Counted from the first letter of the stretch, positions 1-10,865 are shown. The stretch: DNA of 64,000 bases from Cognatiyoonia koreensis (GCF_900109295.1 NZ_FOIZ01000001.1:1922001-1986000), one strand, 5' to 3'. The notes: generated from the letters alone by a model not told the origin. Made by a program: numbers and translations.

Positions 1-1529
1 ATCTGATGGCATCGCCCGAACGTCAGGCGGCACTTGCACGCTTCTGGTTCGAAGAGCCGATGGCTGAGGAAATCGCGGACCCGCGATTTGCAGCCCCCGA
101 GTGGCAGAAGTTTCCATTCAATATCATGGCACAGAACTTTCTTTCGGCGCACCGCTGGTGGGATGCGGCGACCTGCAAAATCCCCGGTGTCGATCCGAAA
201 CATGCATCCATCGTAAATTTCGCCGGACGCCAATTGCTCGATATGTGGTCGCCCGTCAATTCCGCCTTCCTCAATCCCGTTGTTCGCAGTCGCACGATCG
301 AAGAACACGGAACGAATCTGGTGCGCGGGGCGCGGTATTGGATCGATGATTTCAACCGTATGTTGGCGGGTCATCCGCGACGTGAAAGCCAGTTCAAAGT
401 CGGAAAAGATCTTGCGATCACACCGGGTGACGTCATCCTGCGCAACCGGCTTATCGAATTGATCAGGTATCACCCAACCACCTCAAAGGTGCACCCCGAA
501 CCGATCCTGATCGTGCCGGCATGGATCATGAAATACTATGTGCTTGATCTGACAGAAACGCGGTCGCTGGTCGCGTTTTTGCGCGATCAGGGTTTCGAAG
601 TCTATGTGATCTCGTGGAAAAACCCCAGAGCCGAGGATGCGGATCTCGCCATGCAAGACTATCTTGACCTTGGCGTGCGGGCAGCGGTCGATCATCTGAC
701 GAAGGCCGGAGCACAGCAGATCCATGCTGTTGGTTATTGTCTGGGGGGAACGCTGATGGCAATCGCCGCGGCGGCCATGGCGCGAGATGGACATGACGTC
801 CTGCGCTCGCTCACGTTGCTTGCCGCGCAGGTCGATTTTTCAGAACCGGGCGAACTCGGGCTGTTCATCAATGAAAGTCAGGTTGCCTTCCTTGAAGACA
901 TGATGGCCACACAAGGTTATCTCAAGGCGGACCAGATGGCAGGTGCTTTCCAGCTTCTGCGATCCAACGATCTGATCTGGAGCCGTGTTGTCAGGCACTA
1001 CCTTTTGGGCGAACGCACACCCGACAACCCATTGATGGCATGGAACGCAGATGCCACGCGGATGCCGGCCCGGATGCATTCCGAATACTTGCGCCGCATG
1101 TTTCTTGGCAACGATCTGGCCAAGGGGCGGTTCACAGTTGATGACGAAACAATCGCCCTGACCGACATCCGCTGTCCGATTTATTGCGTCGCAACCGAAA
1201 CCGACCATGTGTCCCCCTGGACGTCAGTTTATCGCCTCCTGCTCTTGACGGACACCGACGTCAGCTTTGTGCTTTGCAACGGGGGGCACAATGGCGGCAT
1301 CCTGTCTGAACCGGGTCGCGAGGGACGGCCATTTCGGGCTGGCGAGAAACGCGAAGGTGCGCCCCATATCGCGTCCGGAGACTGGTATGCCCGACATACG
1401 CTCGAAGACGGGTCTTGGTGGGTCCACTGGGCGCACTGGTTGCACGCGAAAAGCGGCGACCAGATTGATCGCCGCTCCAGCCAATTCAAGCCCCTTGCCC
1501 CGGCTCCAGGCAGCTATGTGTTTGGCTAA
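1..1529 (+). CDS. phaC: Poly(3-hydroxyalkanoate) synthase, 5' end cut by window edge
   Basis: Polymerises (R)-3-hydroxyacyl-CoA into PHA storage granules. The visible 507 residues (counted from the ATG at 6) contain the N-terminal PhaC region followed by an alpha/beta-hydrolase fold. The lipase-like box GYCLGG lies at residues 243-248 with the nucleophile Cys245; the acid is Asp400 (ETDHVSPW) and the base His428 (GGHNGG). The family conserves all three. Class I synthases normally run to about 570-600 residues, the reading frame is open to the window edge, and no ribosome site can be seen before the ATG at 6. I therefore infer that the true start lies upstream and that this is a partial gene. 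It converges on the phasin gene with the stop codons overlapping, which is the expected PHA-granule partnership. Confidence 0.9.
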   Translation, partial: LMASPERQAALARFWFEEPMAEEIADPRFAAPEWQKFPFNIMAQNFLSAHRWWDAATCKIPGVDPKHASIVNFAGRQLLDMWSPVNSAFLNPVVRSRTIEEHGTNLVRGARYWIDDFNRMLAGHPRRESQFKVGKDLAITPGDVILRNRLIELIRYHPTTSKVHPEPILIVPAWIMKYYVLDLTETRSLVAFLRDQGFEVYVISWKNPRAEDADLAMQDYLDLGVRAAVDHLTKAGAQQIHAVGYCLGGTLMAIAAAAMARDGHDVLRSLTLLAAQVDFSEPGELGLFINESQVAFLEDMMATQGYLKADQMAGAFQLLRSNDLIWSRVVRHYLLGERTPDNPLMAWNADATRMPARMHSEYLRRMFLGNDLAKGRFTVDDETIALTDIRCPIYCVATETDHVSPWTSVYRLLLLTDTDVSFVLCNGGHNGGILSEPGREGRPFRAGEKREGAPHIASGDWYARHTLEDGSWWVHWAHWLHAKSGDQIDRRSSQFKPLAPAPGSYVFG

Positions 1530-1873
1530 TTCTCAGGCTTGTCTTTGCTACCCGAAAAGACGCGCGTGCTCATTTCTACAAGCTTGCCGGTCTCATCGTG
1601 ATACTGGTCCATTGCCTTCTGGATGAACTCGGCCTGAATGTGCTGCAGTTCTTCGACGTTCTTGCAGTGCAGCATCATGTGCTGTGTCTTTACATCTTCC
1701 TTGATCCGATCTGCGACGAAACTTACAACCTCTGCACCCATATCACTTATCGCTTCGACCCATGCGGTATTCATTCCCATCAGATTGCTCAACCCTGTCT
1801 CTTGCAGCTGCGCAATCGCATCGAGCGGCGTTTCGATGCTTTTGGCGGTATCCGTTTCCGTCTTTTTCGCCAT
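1526..1873 (-). CDS. phaP: Phasin-family PHA granule protein
   Basis: 115-residue, mostly helical acidic/amphipathic protein. Phasins coat PHA granules and control their size and number. The start was placed at the ATG at 1873 (MAKKTETD), because a strong AAGGAGGAG ribosome site sits about 8 nt before it; an in-frame ATG 36 nt upstream would put that site inside the gene. The sequence has the phasin_2-like pattern of an N-terminal helix (LDAIAQLQETGLSNLMGMN) followed by long helices with DRIKEDV and HIQAEFIQKAMDQY. It lies tail to tail with phaC. Its promoter region is shared with the divergent cation ATPase gene and contains an FNR/FixK-type box (1933-1946), so low-oxygen control is plausible. 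The family call rests on context plus composition. Confidence 0.8.
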   Translation of the reverse strand: MAKKTETDTAKSIETPLDAIAQLQETGLSNLMGMNTAWVEAISDMGAEVVSFVADRIKEDVKTQHMMLHCKNVEELQHIQAEFIQKAMDQYHDETGKLVEMSTRVFSGSKDKPEN

Positions 1874-1932
1874 CGCTTGGACTCCTCCTTTGCAGACTGC
1901 GGACAGCATAGCGCAGGAATTGCGCCTTGGGA

Positions 1933-1946
1933 TTGATCTAACGCAA
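1933..1946. promoter_or_regulatory. FNR/FixK-type box TTGAT-N4-CGCAA
   Basis: TTGATCTAACGCAA lies between the phasin and cation-ATPase genes. One half-site is perfect (TTGAT); the other (TTGCG on the opposite strand) is a variant common in alphaproteobacterial FNR/FixK sites. Centred at 1939.5, a class II position (-41.5) would start transcription near 1981 rightward or 1898 leftward. Both leave 21-25 nt leaders carrying the observed ribosome sites. Confidence 0.55.
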
Positions 1947-2001
1947 TCCGCACGCGACCGTTTTCCGCATAGGCTGCTGTCAACGCGCGAGGAGAGTGAA
2001 T

Positions 2002-4553
<2,552 letters not shown>

Positions 4554-4569
<16 letters not shown>

Positions 4570-5588
4570 TAGGCGAACCCGCTTCCGATTACGACGGCCA
4601 GAACGATGATCGAGTCCAGTCCAAACGGACCGACCGTCGGTTTGCGTCGCACGATCAGGCCGGTCAGGTAGATCGCTGTCACCGCGATCCCGAATAGAAG
4701 CGCGAGCCGCACAGTCTGGGATGTATTTTGCAGGATCGGTCCGGACCGAAACAGCATGTCAGCAGGAAAAATAAGGACAAGCATGATCAGATTGCTGCCA
4801 AAGATATTAGATATGGCCATCGTATAAGCCCCGATCCGGACCGCAGTGATGCTTGTCGTCAGCTCTGGCAGGGATGTCGCCGCTGCCAAAAGCGTCACCC
4901 CGATGAAACTGGTCCCAAGGCCCGATTGGCTGGCGATGCGTTCAGCAAAGGTGACGAGCAGCACGCCAAAAACAAGGATCGCGAGGCACGCGGCACCCGC
5001 CTGCCACAGCATCGCACGGCTCTCACCGGCCAACAAAGCCGAAACCGGAAAGGTCTCGGGGACTTCATCGGGCAGATCGACCGGAATCCAGTCGTTTTCG
5101 CCGTCATATCGACGCAAGAGCCAGATAGCTCCGCCATAGATCAGGGCGATCAGGACACTGCCCATACCGATCCCCGCGACGGCTATTGGTTCACCGACTT
5201 CGATCACTAGCAGCGCAATGGCCAATAGGAAGACAAGCAAAGTCGCCTCCAACGCGTGGTTGGCTTTGCGCGGATAGTTCGTGATGGCCCCCCGCGCCCA
5301 AAGATCGGAGAGCGCAAGGATTGCTGTCTGAAAGGCGATGCCGCCAAAAAGGTTGTTGAGGACAAGCGCTTTTGCTTGGCTTACGGCTGCGGACAGAGTG
5401 GTCGCGACTTCTGGCAGTGAGGTCGCAAGCGCAAGGAGCAGAAGTCCAACCAGAGATTTCGCCAGATTGAAGCGATCCGCAAGAGCGTCCGCAAGATAGG
5501 CAAGCCGCGTGCCTGCGAACCAGACAATTGCCGCACTGACAGCGAAAAGGCCGAGGCTTTGGAGAAGTGTCGTGTCAGGCAACATCAT
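4554..5588 (-). CDS. Sodium/calcium exchanger-family antiporter (YrbG-like)
   Basis: 344-residue membrane protein with about ten hydrophobic segments and the two inverted alpha repeats of the CaCA superfamily. Each carries an ATSLPE signature: ALATSLPEVATTL near residues 53-65 and AAATSLPELTTSI near 235-247. The acidic residue in each repeat is the usual cation ligand. A hydrophilic loop (ENDWIPVDLPDE) separates the halves. The family exchanges Ca2+ for Na+ or H+. Its neighbours are a P-type cation ATPase (overlapping 3' ends) and a VIT transporter, so this is a cation-homeostasis group. The start is uncertain: two ATGs in a row (5588, 5585) follow GGTAGG with almost no spacing. Confidence 0.87.
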
Positions 5589-5621
5589 CCTACCGCGTTA
5601 ACGCGATTTTGCGCGGCGTTC

Positions 5622-5635
5622 TTGATATCGGTCAA
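5622..5635. promoter_or_regulatory. FNR/FixK-type box TTGAT-N4-GTCAA
   Basis: TTGATATCGGTCAA lies in the 80-bp gap between the antiporter and VIT genes, which diverge. It matches the FixK-type consensus TTGAT-N4-GTCAA exactly. The centre (5628.5) is about 41 bp from both start codons, so a class II promoter in either direction would yield a nearly leaderless mRNA. Confidence 0.6.
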
Positions 5636-5668
5636 TACGGCAATGCATGGTTCTGCCAATATCAGTTC

Positions 5669-6385
5669 ATGCAAGAAGAACACGGTCATTCCCCCGCTGA
5701 AATCGCTGAACGCCTCTCTGCGGGGCCGAACGCAAATTATCTCAAAGATATGATCTATGGCGGTATCGATGGTGCCGTCACCACATTTGCCATTGTGGCG
5801 GGTGTCGCCGGTGCGGGCCTGTCACATACGATCATCGTTGCACTTGGCGTGGCCAATATCCTTGCAGACGGGTTTTCGATGGCTGCCAGCAACTACTCTG
5901 GCACCAAGGCGGAACTTGATGACCGACGACGGATCATCCAGATCGAGGAAGACCATATTGCCCGTTTTCGCGACGGAGAAATCGAAGAACTGCGGCAGAT
6001 ACTGGCGCGGCGCGGCTTGTCGGGCGAAGTGCTTGAAGATGCGACAAAGGAAATCGCGTCGGACCCCGACAAATGGATCGGATTGATGCTGACGGATGAA
6101 TACGGGTTGGCCCTGGACGCGCCCCATCCGATGCGCGCTGCTCTTGCGACCTTTGGTGCATTTCTTCTGGCCGGTGCTGTCCCGCTATTGCCCTTTATTT
6201 TTGCGTTGGACTCTGCGTTCGAGATTGCGATCCTTGCGACGCTGTTGACCTTCTTTCTGATCGGAACGGGGAAAAGCCGCTGGTCGCTGTCCAAATGGTG
6301 GTGGTCCGGTGGAGAAACGCTTTTGATCGGGGCCGCAGCCGCGCTCATCGCCTATAGCGTCGGTGGTATGTTCCATGTCGGCTAG
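5669..6385 (+). CDS. VIT1/CCC1-family iron/manganese transporter
   Basis: 238-residue membrane protein. VIT1/CCC1 proteins move Fe2+ or Mn2+ out of the cytoplasm. The family hallmark is near the N-terminus: YLKDMIYGGIDGAVTTFAIV, then a helix with ADGFSMAASNYSGTKAE, a cytosolic acidic metal-binding region (EEDHIARFRDGEIEELRQIL, and DEYGLALDAPHP further on), and three C-terminal membrane helices. The start was set at ATG 5669 (MQEEHGHS), because the longer frame reaches into the divergent antiporter gene and begins with non-family sequence. No good ribosome site precedes 5669, and a FixK-type box lies 34 bp upstream, so a leaderless start is possible. Confidence 0.85.
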   Translation: MQEEHGHSPAEIAERLSAGPNANYLKDMIYGGIDGAVTTFAIVAGVAGAGLSHTIIVALGVANILADGFSMAASNYSGTKAELDDRRRIIQIEEDHIARFRDGEIEELRQILARRGLSGEVLEDATKEIASDPDKWIGLMLTDEYGLALDAPHPMRAALATFGAFLLAGAVPLLPFIFALDSAFEIAILATLLTFFLIGTGKSRWSLSKWWWSGGETLLIGAAAALIAYSVGGMFHVG

Positions 6386-6396
6386 ACCTATCTTCA

Positions 6397-6410
6397 TTGA
6401 GCAAAATCAA
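6397..6410. promoter_or_regulatory. FNR/FixK-like box TTGAG-N4-ATCAA
   Basis: TTGAGCAAAATCAA, one mismatch from TTGAT-N4-ATCAA. Its centre at 6403.5 predicts a transcription start near 6445 if used at -41.5, leaving a 15-nt leader that contains the GGAG ribosome site of the M50 protease gene. Confidence 0.5.
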
Positions 6411-6459
6411 TCGCGTCGGTGCCGTTTCGGTTACGTTTGAATGAAACATGGAGCGAGCG

Positions 6460-7620
6460 ATGTTCTCGAAGTCTGTGACACTGTTTTCGATGCAAGGTAT
6501 CGACATCAAGATCGACCCCAGTTGGCTCTTGATCGCTGCCCTGATCACATGGAGTTTGTCCCAGCAATATTTCCCCATCAGCCTTCCCGACCAGTCGCCG
6601 GCCGCTTATTTCCTGATGGCGCTGGTTGCGATGCTTTGTTTTTTTGCATCGCTGCTGCTGCACGAACTGGCACATTCCGCAGTCGCGATCCGCTACGGTG
6701 TACCAATCAATGGCATTACTTTGTTCTTGTTCGGCGGCATGGCTGAATTGGAGAAAGAACCGCCAACGGCATTTGTTGAGTTCGTGATCGCACTGGCCGG
6801 ACCGCTGATGAGTTTTGCACTCGCCTTCGCGTTCTGGGTGGTCGCTGAAGCATCCGTCGTCGCGGGCAGTGCTGCATCTGCCACGGCGGTGCTATCCTAT
6901 CTGGCGATGATCAATTTCGTGCTGGCTGTCTTCAACCTGGTTCCGGCCTTCCCGCTGGACGGCGGACGCATACTGCGCGCCGCGCTCTGGTATCGAAGCG
7001 GTGACAGCCTGAAAGCGACGGAAACGGCAGCCGGTGCGGGCAAGATCTTTGCCTATGTCCTGATCGGTCTTGGCGTTCTAGCCCTGTTTCAAGGCGCATT
7101 CGTCGTTGGTCTTTGGCAGATTCTGATCGGCACGTTCCTCTATGGTGCGGCGCAGACAAGCTATCAGTCCGAACTGATGCGCACCGCATTCAAGGAAAAA
7201 ACCGTCGGCGCATTGATGAAGCGTGACCCGCAGACCGCGACGGTAGACATGACGATCAGCGATTTCGTGAACCAGATCATGCTGGCCAAGCGCGTCACCT
7301 TTGCCCCTGTCGTTGCCGAAAACGTCCTTCTGGGCCATATCGATCAGGCCGTGCTCGCCGACATTGATCGCGAAAACTGGAACAATACGCGGGTCGAGGA
7401 TGTCTATGCCGCCTTGACCCCCGACGCGACCGTACCACAGGACATGCCGATCGCCGATCTGCTGACGCATATCGCCAAGACGGGACGCCGCAAGTTTTTG
7501 GTGCTTGAAGGCGGCGATCTGGCCGGCGTCATCACACTGGCGGACATTTCCAGTTACCTTCAGGTTGTCGAACCGCTTTTGCGCGGCGGTCTTGCAGCCA
7601 AGCTGATCCACGCGCGCTGA
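6460..7620 (+). CDS. M50 (site-2) membrane zinc protease with CBS-pair region
   Basis: 386-residue polytopic protease. Zinc ligands are HELAH at residues 68-72 and Asp167 in NLVPAFPLDGGR. About six membrane helices come first, then a cytosolic C-terminal region (about 235-386) with two CBS-like units (VGALMKRDPQTATVDMTISD and GRRKFLVLEGGDLAGVITLADI). Such group III S2P proteases cut within membranes, and their CBS parts often bind adenine nucleotides. The start was moved to ATG 6460 (MFSKSVTLF), since GGAG at 6450-6453 is well spaced for it; ATG 6448 overlaps that site. A near-consensus FNR-like box stands 50 bp upstream. The substrate is unknown; nearby genes point to stress or low oxygen. 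Confidence 0.88.
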   Translation: MFSKSVTLFSMQGIDIKIDPSWLLIAALITWSLSQQYFPISLPDQSPAAYFLMALVAMLCFFASLLLHELAHSAVAIRYGVPINGITLFLFGGMAELEKEPPTAFVEFVIALAGPLMSFALAFAFWVVAEASVVAGSAASATAVLSYLAMINFVLAVFNLVPAFPLDGGRILRAALWYRSGDSLKATETAAGAGKIFAYVLIGLGVLALFQGAFVVGLWQILIGTFLYGAAQTSYQSELMRTAFKEKTVGALMKRDPQTATVDMTISDFVNQIMLAKRVTFAPVVAENVLLGHIDQAVLADIDRENWNNTRVEDVYAALTPDATVPQDMPIADLLTHIAKTGRRKFLVLEGGDLAGVITLADISSYLQVVEPLLRGGLAAKLIHAR

Positions 7621-7726
7621 CCTATTTCGTCACAACTTCCGGAACTCCATTCATGCCGTTGCGGATCAATTCCAGCTTGCAGAAAGGCTGATGCATTTGG
7701 CAGGCTGACCGCAGAAAAGGAACACA

Positions 7727-9277
7727 ATGGATCACGCAGCTCAAGATGGTGCGTTGCTCAGGGCGATCCTTGAAGCAGCAACGGATGCAATCATCGTTGC
7801 AAACGAACACGGGATCATTCAGCAAGCCAACCCCGCTGCGTCAGCCCTTTTCGGCTATAGCGTGCATGAGATGATCGGGCAGAAGGTGAACATGCTAATG
7901 CCTGATGCCTTAGCGAATGTGCATGATGGTTTCATGTCCGCTTATCTGCGAACCGGAGAAAAACAGATCATCGGGATCGGTCGTGAGGTCGAGGGCAAGC
8001 GAAACGACGGCAACGTGTTTCCGCTGCACCTATCCGTAGGTGATGCGATTTCGCCGGATGGTCCGTTGTTCGTCAGTATCATGCACGATCTGACGCAGCG
8101 CCAAGCGACCCAACAAGCTTTGGCCCGGTCGCAACGGCTGGATGCCATCGGGCAGATGACCGGCGGCATTGCCCATGATTTCAACAACATTCTTTCTGTA
8201 ATCATCGGCAATCTCGAGTTGCTGGAAATGCAGGCACTGACGGACAAGCAAATCAACTTGTTGAAAGACGCGCTTGAAGCCGCTGAACTGGGCGCTGATC
8301 TGACTTCGCGTCTTCTTGTTTTCGCACGTCAGAGCAAGTTGACGCCGCGCCGCACCGACTTGCGTCAGCTATGCGAGGATACGCTTGCGATCCTGCGGCG
8401 CACGCTTGGATCGACCTATCGCATCAAGACAGATTTTGCAGCAGACGTCGCGCCAGTCATGATCGACCCGGTCCAGTTGCAATCGGCACTAATCAATCTT
8501 GCGCTAAACGCGCGTGATGCGATGGGAGACGATGGCGAGCTTCTTATTTCCTTGTCGAATGTGGCAATAGATGACGCCTACATGGCGCAGGAGACCGATA
8601 TCGAGGCCGGCGATTATGTACGGTTGTCGATCAGCGACAACGGTGCCGGCATGACGCCGGAGGCCCAGCGCCGCGCGTTCGAGCCGTTCTTTACAACCAA
8701 GGCCGATACAGGCGGCACAGGACTGGGGCTGGCAATGGTCTACGGGTTTGTGCGCCAGTCTGGCGGACACATAACGCTCTATAGTGAATTGGGTTTGGGC
8801 ACGAGTTTCGGGCTCTATTTCCCGGCACAATACCATGAGCAGGCACGGGACAGTTATTCCGATCCTGCAGCGGTATCCGATGTCGGCAGACTCGGGGCAG
8901 GTTCGAAAGTCTTGATCGTTGAGGACAATGCAAAAGTGCGTGCTCTTTCGATCGCCCGCTTGCAGGATCTTGGCTTCGAAACCATTTCAGCGTCTAGCGG
9001 AGACGAGGCGTTTGCGATGCTCACGGACGGAGCCCAAGCCGACATCCTCTTTTCCGATCTGGTGATGCCGGGAACGCTGAACGGCTTCGAACTGGCCATT
9101 AAGGCAAAGGCCGTACTCCCAGAATTACGAGTGTTGCTGACTTCAGGCTATGCGAGCGATGTCGTCACGAGCGCAATGGGGCATGGACAAGAATTCGACA
9201 TCCTGCACAAGCCCTATCGGCAGGCAGAACTGGTCCGCCGCCTTCAGGCACTTTTGGCAGATGTATCCGATAGTTGA
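7727..9277 (+). CDS. FixL-like haem-PAS hybrid sensor histidine kinase
   Basis: 516-residue soluble kinase without membrane segments. Residues 10-125 form a PAS domain very like FixL: LFGYSVHEMIGQKVNMLMP, then VHDG with His66, and IIGIGREV with Arg86. The 20-residue spacing matches His200 (haem ligand) and Arg220 of Bradyrhizobium FixL; the Arg206 counterpart is Ala72. HisKA phospho-acceptor His150 (GGIAHDFNN) follows, then the ATPase (SLINLALNARDAM, GTGLGLAMVYGF), and a C-terminal receiver with Asp444 (ILFSDLVMPG). FixL kinases are active when O2 leaves the haem. The ribosome site AAAAGGAA precedes ATG 7727. The 3' end overlaps the convergent response-regulator gene by 34 bp. The layout resembles rhizobial hybrid FixL. 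Confidence 0.9.
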   Translation: MDHAAQDGALLRAILEAATDAIIVANEHGIIQQANPAASALFGYSVHEMIGQKVNMLMPDALANVHDGFMSAYLRTGEKQIIGIGREVEGKRNDGNVFPLHLSVGDAISPDGPLFVSIMHDLTQRQATQQALARSQRLDAIGQMTGGIAHDFNNILSVIIGNLELLEMQALTDKQINLLKDALEAAELGADLTSRLLVFARQSKLTPRRTDLRQLCEDTLAILRRTLGSTYRIKTDFAADVAPVMIDPVQLQSALINLALNARDAMGDDGELLISLSNVAIDDAYMAQETDIEAGDYVRLSISDNGAGMTPEAQRRAFEPFFTTKADTGGTGLGLAMVYGFVRQSGGHITLYSELGLGTSFGLYFPAQYHEQARDSYSDPAAVSDVGRLGAGSKVLIVEDNAKVRALSIARLQDLGFETISASSGDEAFAMLTDGAQADILFSDLVMPGTLNGFELAIKAKAVLPELRVLLTSGYASDVVTSAMGHGQEFDILHKPYRQAELVRRLQALLADVSDS

Positions 9278-10020
9278 GCCGTCTTGACTGGCTGGGCAAA
9301 GGTATAACCGACACCGCGCACCGTCTTGATGATCTTGGGCTGTGACACGTCGCGTTCGATCTTCTTGCGTAAACGCGCGATCTGGTTGTCGATGGTCCGG
9401 TCGAGCGGGCTCCATGCATGGCCCCCTGTCAGGTCCATCAACTGGTCGCGTGACAACACGCGCATAGGCCGTTCCAGAAAAACGTTCAGCAATTTGAAAT
9501 CGCCACTGGTCAGCCCGCAGTCGATGCCGTCGCGGTCCAGCACTTCCATGCGACCGGGGACGGCGGTCAATCCGTCAAAATGGTATTGAAGGGCAGATTC
9601 CTGTCCGCCCGCATGCAATTCCGGAATCGGGTCAATTGGCTGCGCCTCTTTCTGGCTGCTGCGCCGCAGGACGCTGCGTGCGCGGGCAACGACCTCTCGG
9701 ACGTGAAACGGCTTTGTGACATAATCATCAGCACCCATTTCAAGACCGACCACCCGATCAATCACGTCATCCTTACCAGTTACCATTATGATCGGCACTG
9801 CCGAGCGTTGCCGGATGAGACGGGCCAGGTCCAAGCCGTCCTCTTGACCCAAATGCAGATCAAGTGTCACCAGGCTGATATTCTCCGCATCAAGCGCCGC
9901 AAGCGTTTGTTTGCTGTCGGCTGCCTCGCGCAACTGAAAGCCTTCCGCTTCGAAGACATTGCGAAGCAGGGTCCTGATCTTTGAATCATCATCCACAACC
10001 AAAATGGTCTGGTCTGACAT
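9244..10020 (-). CDS. OmpR/PhoB-family response regulator (FxkR-like candidate)
   Basis: 258 residues: a receiver with DDD at 10-12, phospho-acceptor Asp54 (LVTLDLHLG), the Thr switch (MVTGKDD) and Lys (YVTKPF), a linker, then a winged-helix trans_reg_C domain (LTSGDFKLLNVFLERPMRVLSRDQL ending IIKTVRGVGYTF). The start was taken as ATG 10020 (MSDQTILVV), with GAGG 6 nt upstream; extensions to ATG 10032 or TTG 10038 swallow that site. It lies between a FixL-like kinase and a FixK-like regulator, with no FixJ in the window. In Rhizobium etli, as I recall, an OmpR-type regulator (FxkR) links hybrid FixL to fixK, so the same job is inferred here. Confidence 0.88.
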   Translation of the reverse strand: MSDQTILVVDDDSKIRTLLRNVFEAEGFQLREAADSKQTLAALDAENISLVTLDLHLGQEDGLDLARLIRQRSAVPIIMVTGKDDVIDRVVGLEMGADDYVTKPFHVREVVARARSVLRRSSQKEAQPIDPIPELHAGGQESALQYHFDGLTAVPGRMEVLDRDGIDCGLTSGDFKLLNVFLERPMRVLSRDQLMDLTGGHAWSPLDRTIDNQIARLRKKIERDVSQPKIIKTVRGVGYTFAQPVKTAQLSDTSAKSA

Positions 10021-10097
10021 GACGGGCCTCATCGGCAAAATCTATATCCGACAGATAGGCAGGCTGGGTAGTTTGCAGAAGGCGAACACATCAACGC

Positions 10098-10113
10098 GAT
10101 ACATTTTGATACA
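10098..10113. promoter_or_regulatory. Direct repeat GATACA-N4-GATACA (K-box-like)
   Basis: GATACATTTTGATACA: two identical hexamers 10 bp apart in the intergenic space between the OmpR-type regulator and the fixK-like gene, ending 77 bp before the fixK-like start. One-turn direct repeats suit OmpR/PhoB-family dimers. The layout is that of the FxkR-dependent K-box reported for rhizobial fixK promoters (GTTACA-N4-GTTACA, from memory), with one base changed in each half. Confidence 0.6.
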
Positions 10114-10190
10114 AACCGGCACACAACAACCCTAACGCCAATTACATTCGACGTCCAATTTGAACCTGACACACAAGGGGGTTCAAAGAG

Positions 10191-10865
10191 ATGTATGTGA
10201 CCATACCAACCGAACGCGTGCGACCCGCGATTTTGACTTCGCTGAAGACGAGCAAAGGGCAATCGGCCGAAACGCATCTTAAAGCAGGCGCATATCTTTT
10301 CTTTGAGGGCGATCCTGTCGAATGGCTGTATCAGGTGAAATCGGGCGTCCTGCGCCTGACCCGGTTGCTAGAGGATGGTCGTCGGCAGGTCATCGCCTTT
10401 GGCTACCCCGGCGACATCGTCGGTTTTCCTACTGATGGATTGCATCACACCGATTGCGATGTGCTGGTCGATGTATGTCTTGAACCATACAGCAAGAATG
10501 CACTTGACGGGAAAACGAGCCACACAGAGTTGCATCAGGCCTTGTTGCAGGCGGCTTTGCGCGAAATCGGCGCGATGCAGGATCACTTTATGATGCTTGG
10601 CCGCAAATCTGCGATCGAGAAGGTGGCGTCATTTCTCTGCGTGTTGTCTGAGAGGGTTGGCACGGAATTGAACGGCGTGACACAGGTTGAGTTGCCGATG
10701 TGCAGAAGCGATATCGCCGATTTTCTCGGCCTGACCACAGAAACCGTCAGCCGGACATTCACGCAGTTGCGTAAAAGCGGGATCATCACGATCGACAATA
10801 TTTATACGATCATCATCCAGCGGCCCAGGGCGCTTCTCTGCCTGTCGCAAGGTGATCGTCAGTGA
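10191..10865 (+). CDS. fixK: Crp/Fnr-family regulator, FixK type
   Basis: 224 residues. A cyclic-nucleotide-binding-like beta-roll (AGAYLFFEGDPVEWLYQVKSG to about residue 110) is followed by a dimer helix and a Crp-type helix-turn-helix (CRSDIADFLGLTTETVSRTFTQL, about residues 166-188). The recognition helix carries E-x-V-S-R, the pattern that reads TTGAT half-sites. The N-terminal Cys cluster that holds the FNR iron-sulfur centre is absent, so it should be FixK-like, controlled by transcription rather than by sensing O2 itself. Four TTGAT-type boxes occur within 9 kb, and a K-box-like repeat lies in its own promoter. A strong terminator follows at 10933-10971. Ribosome site: GGGG/AAAGAG just before ATG 10191. 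Confidence 0.88.
   Translation: MYVTIPTERVRPAILTSLKTSKGQSAETHLKAGAYLFFEGDPVEWLYQVKSGVLRLTRLLEDGRRQVIAFGYPGDIVGFPTDGLHHTDCDVLVDVCLEPYSKNALDGKTSHTELHQALLQAALREIGAMQDHFMMLGRKSAIEKVASFLCVLSERVGTELNGVTQVELPMCRSDIADFLGLTTETVSRTFTQLRKSGIITIDNIYTIIIQRPRALLCLSQGDRQ

Noticed and set aside
5567..5668. N-terminal 34-residue extension of the VIT transporter
   Set aside because: It overlaps the start of the divergent antiporter and covers the FixK-type box; the sequence is unlike family N-termini.
7670..7690. TTGCGGATCAA before the hybrid kinase gene as an FNR box
   Set aside because: The half-sites are too close together (no 4-bp spacer), so it is not a proper site.
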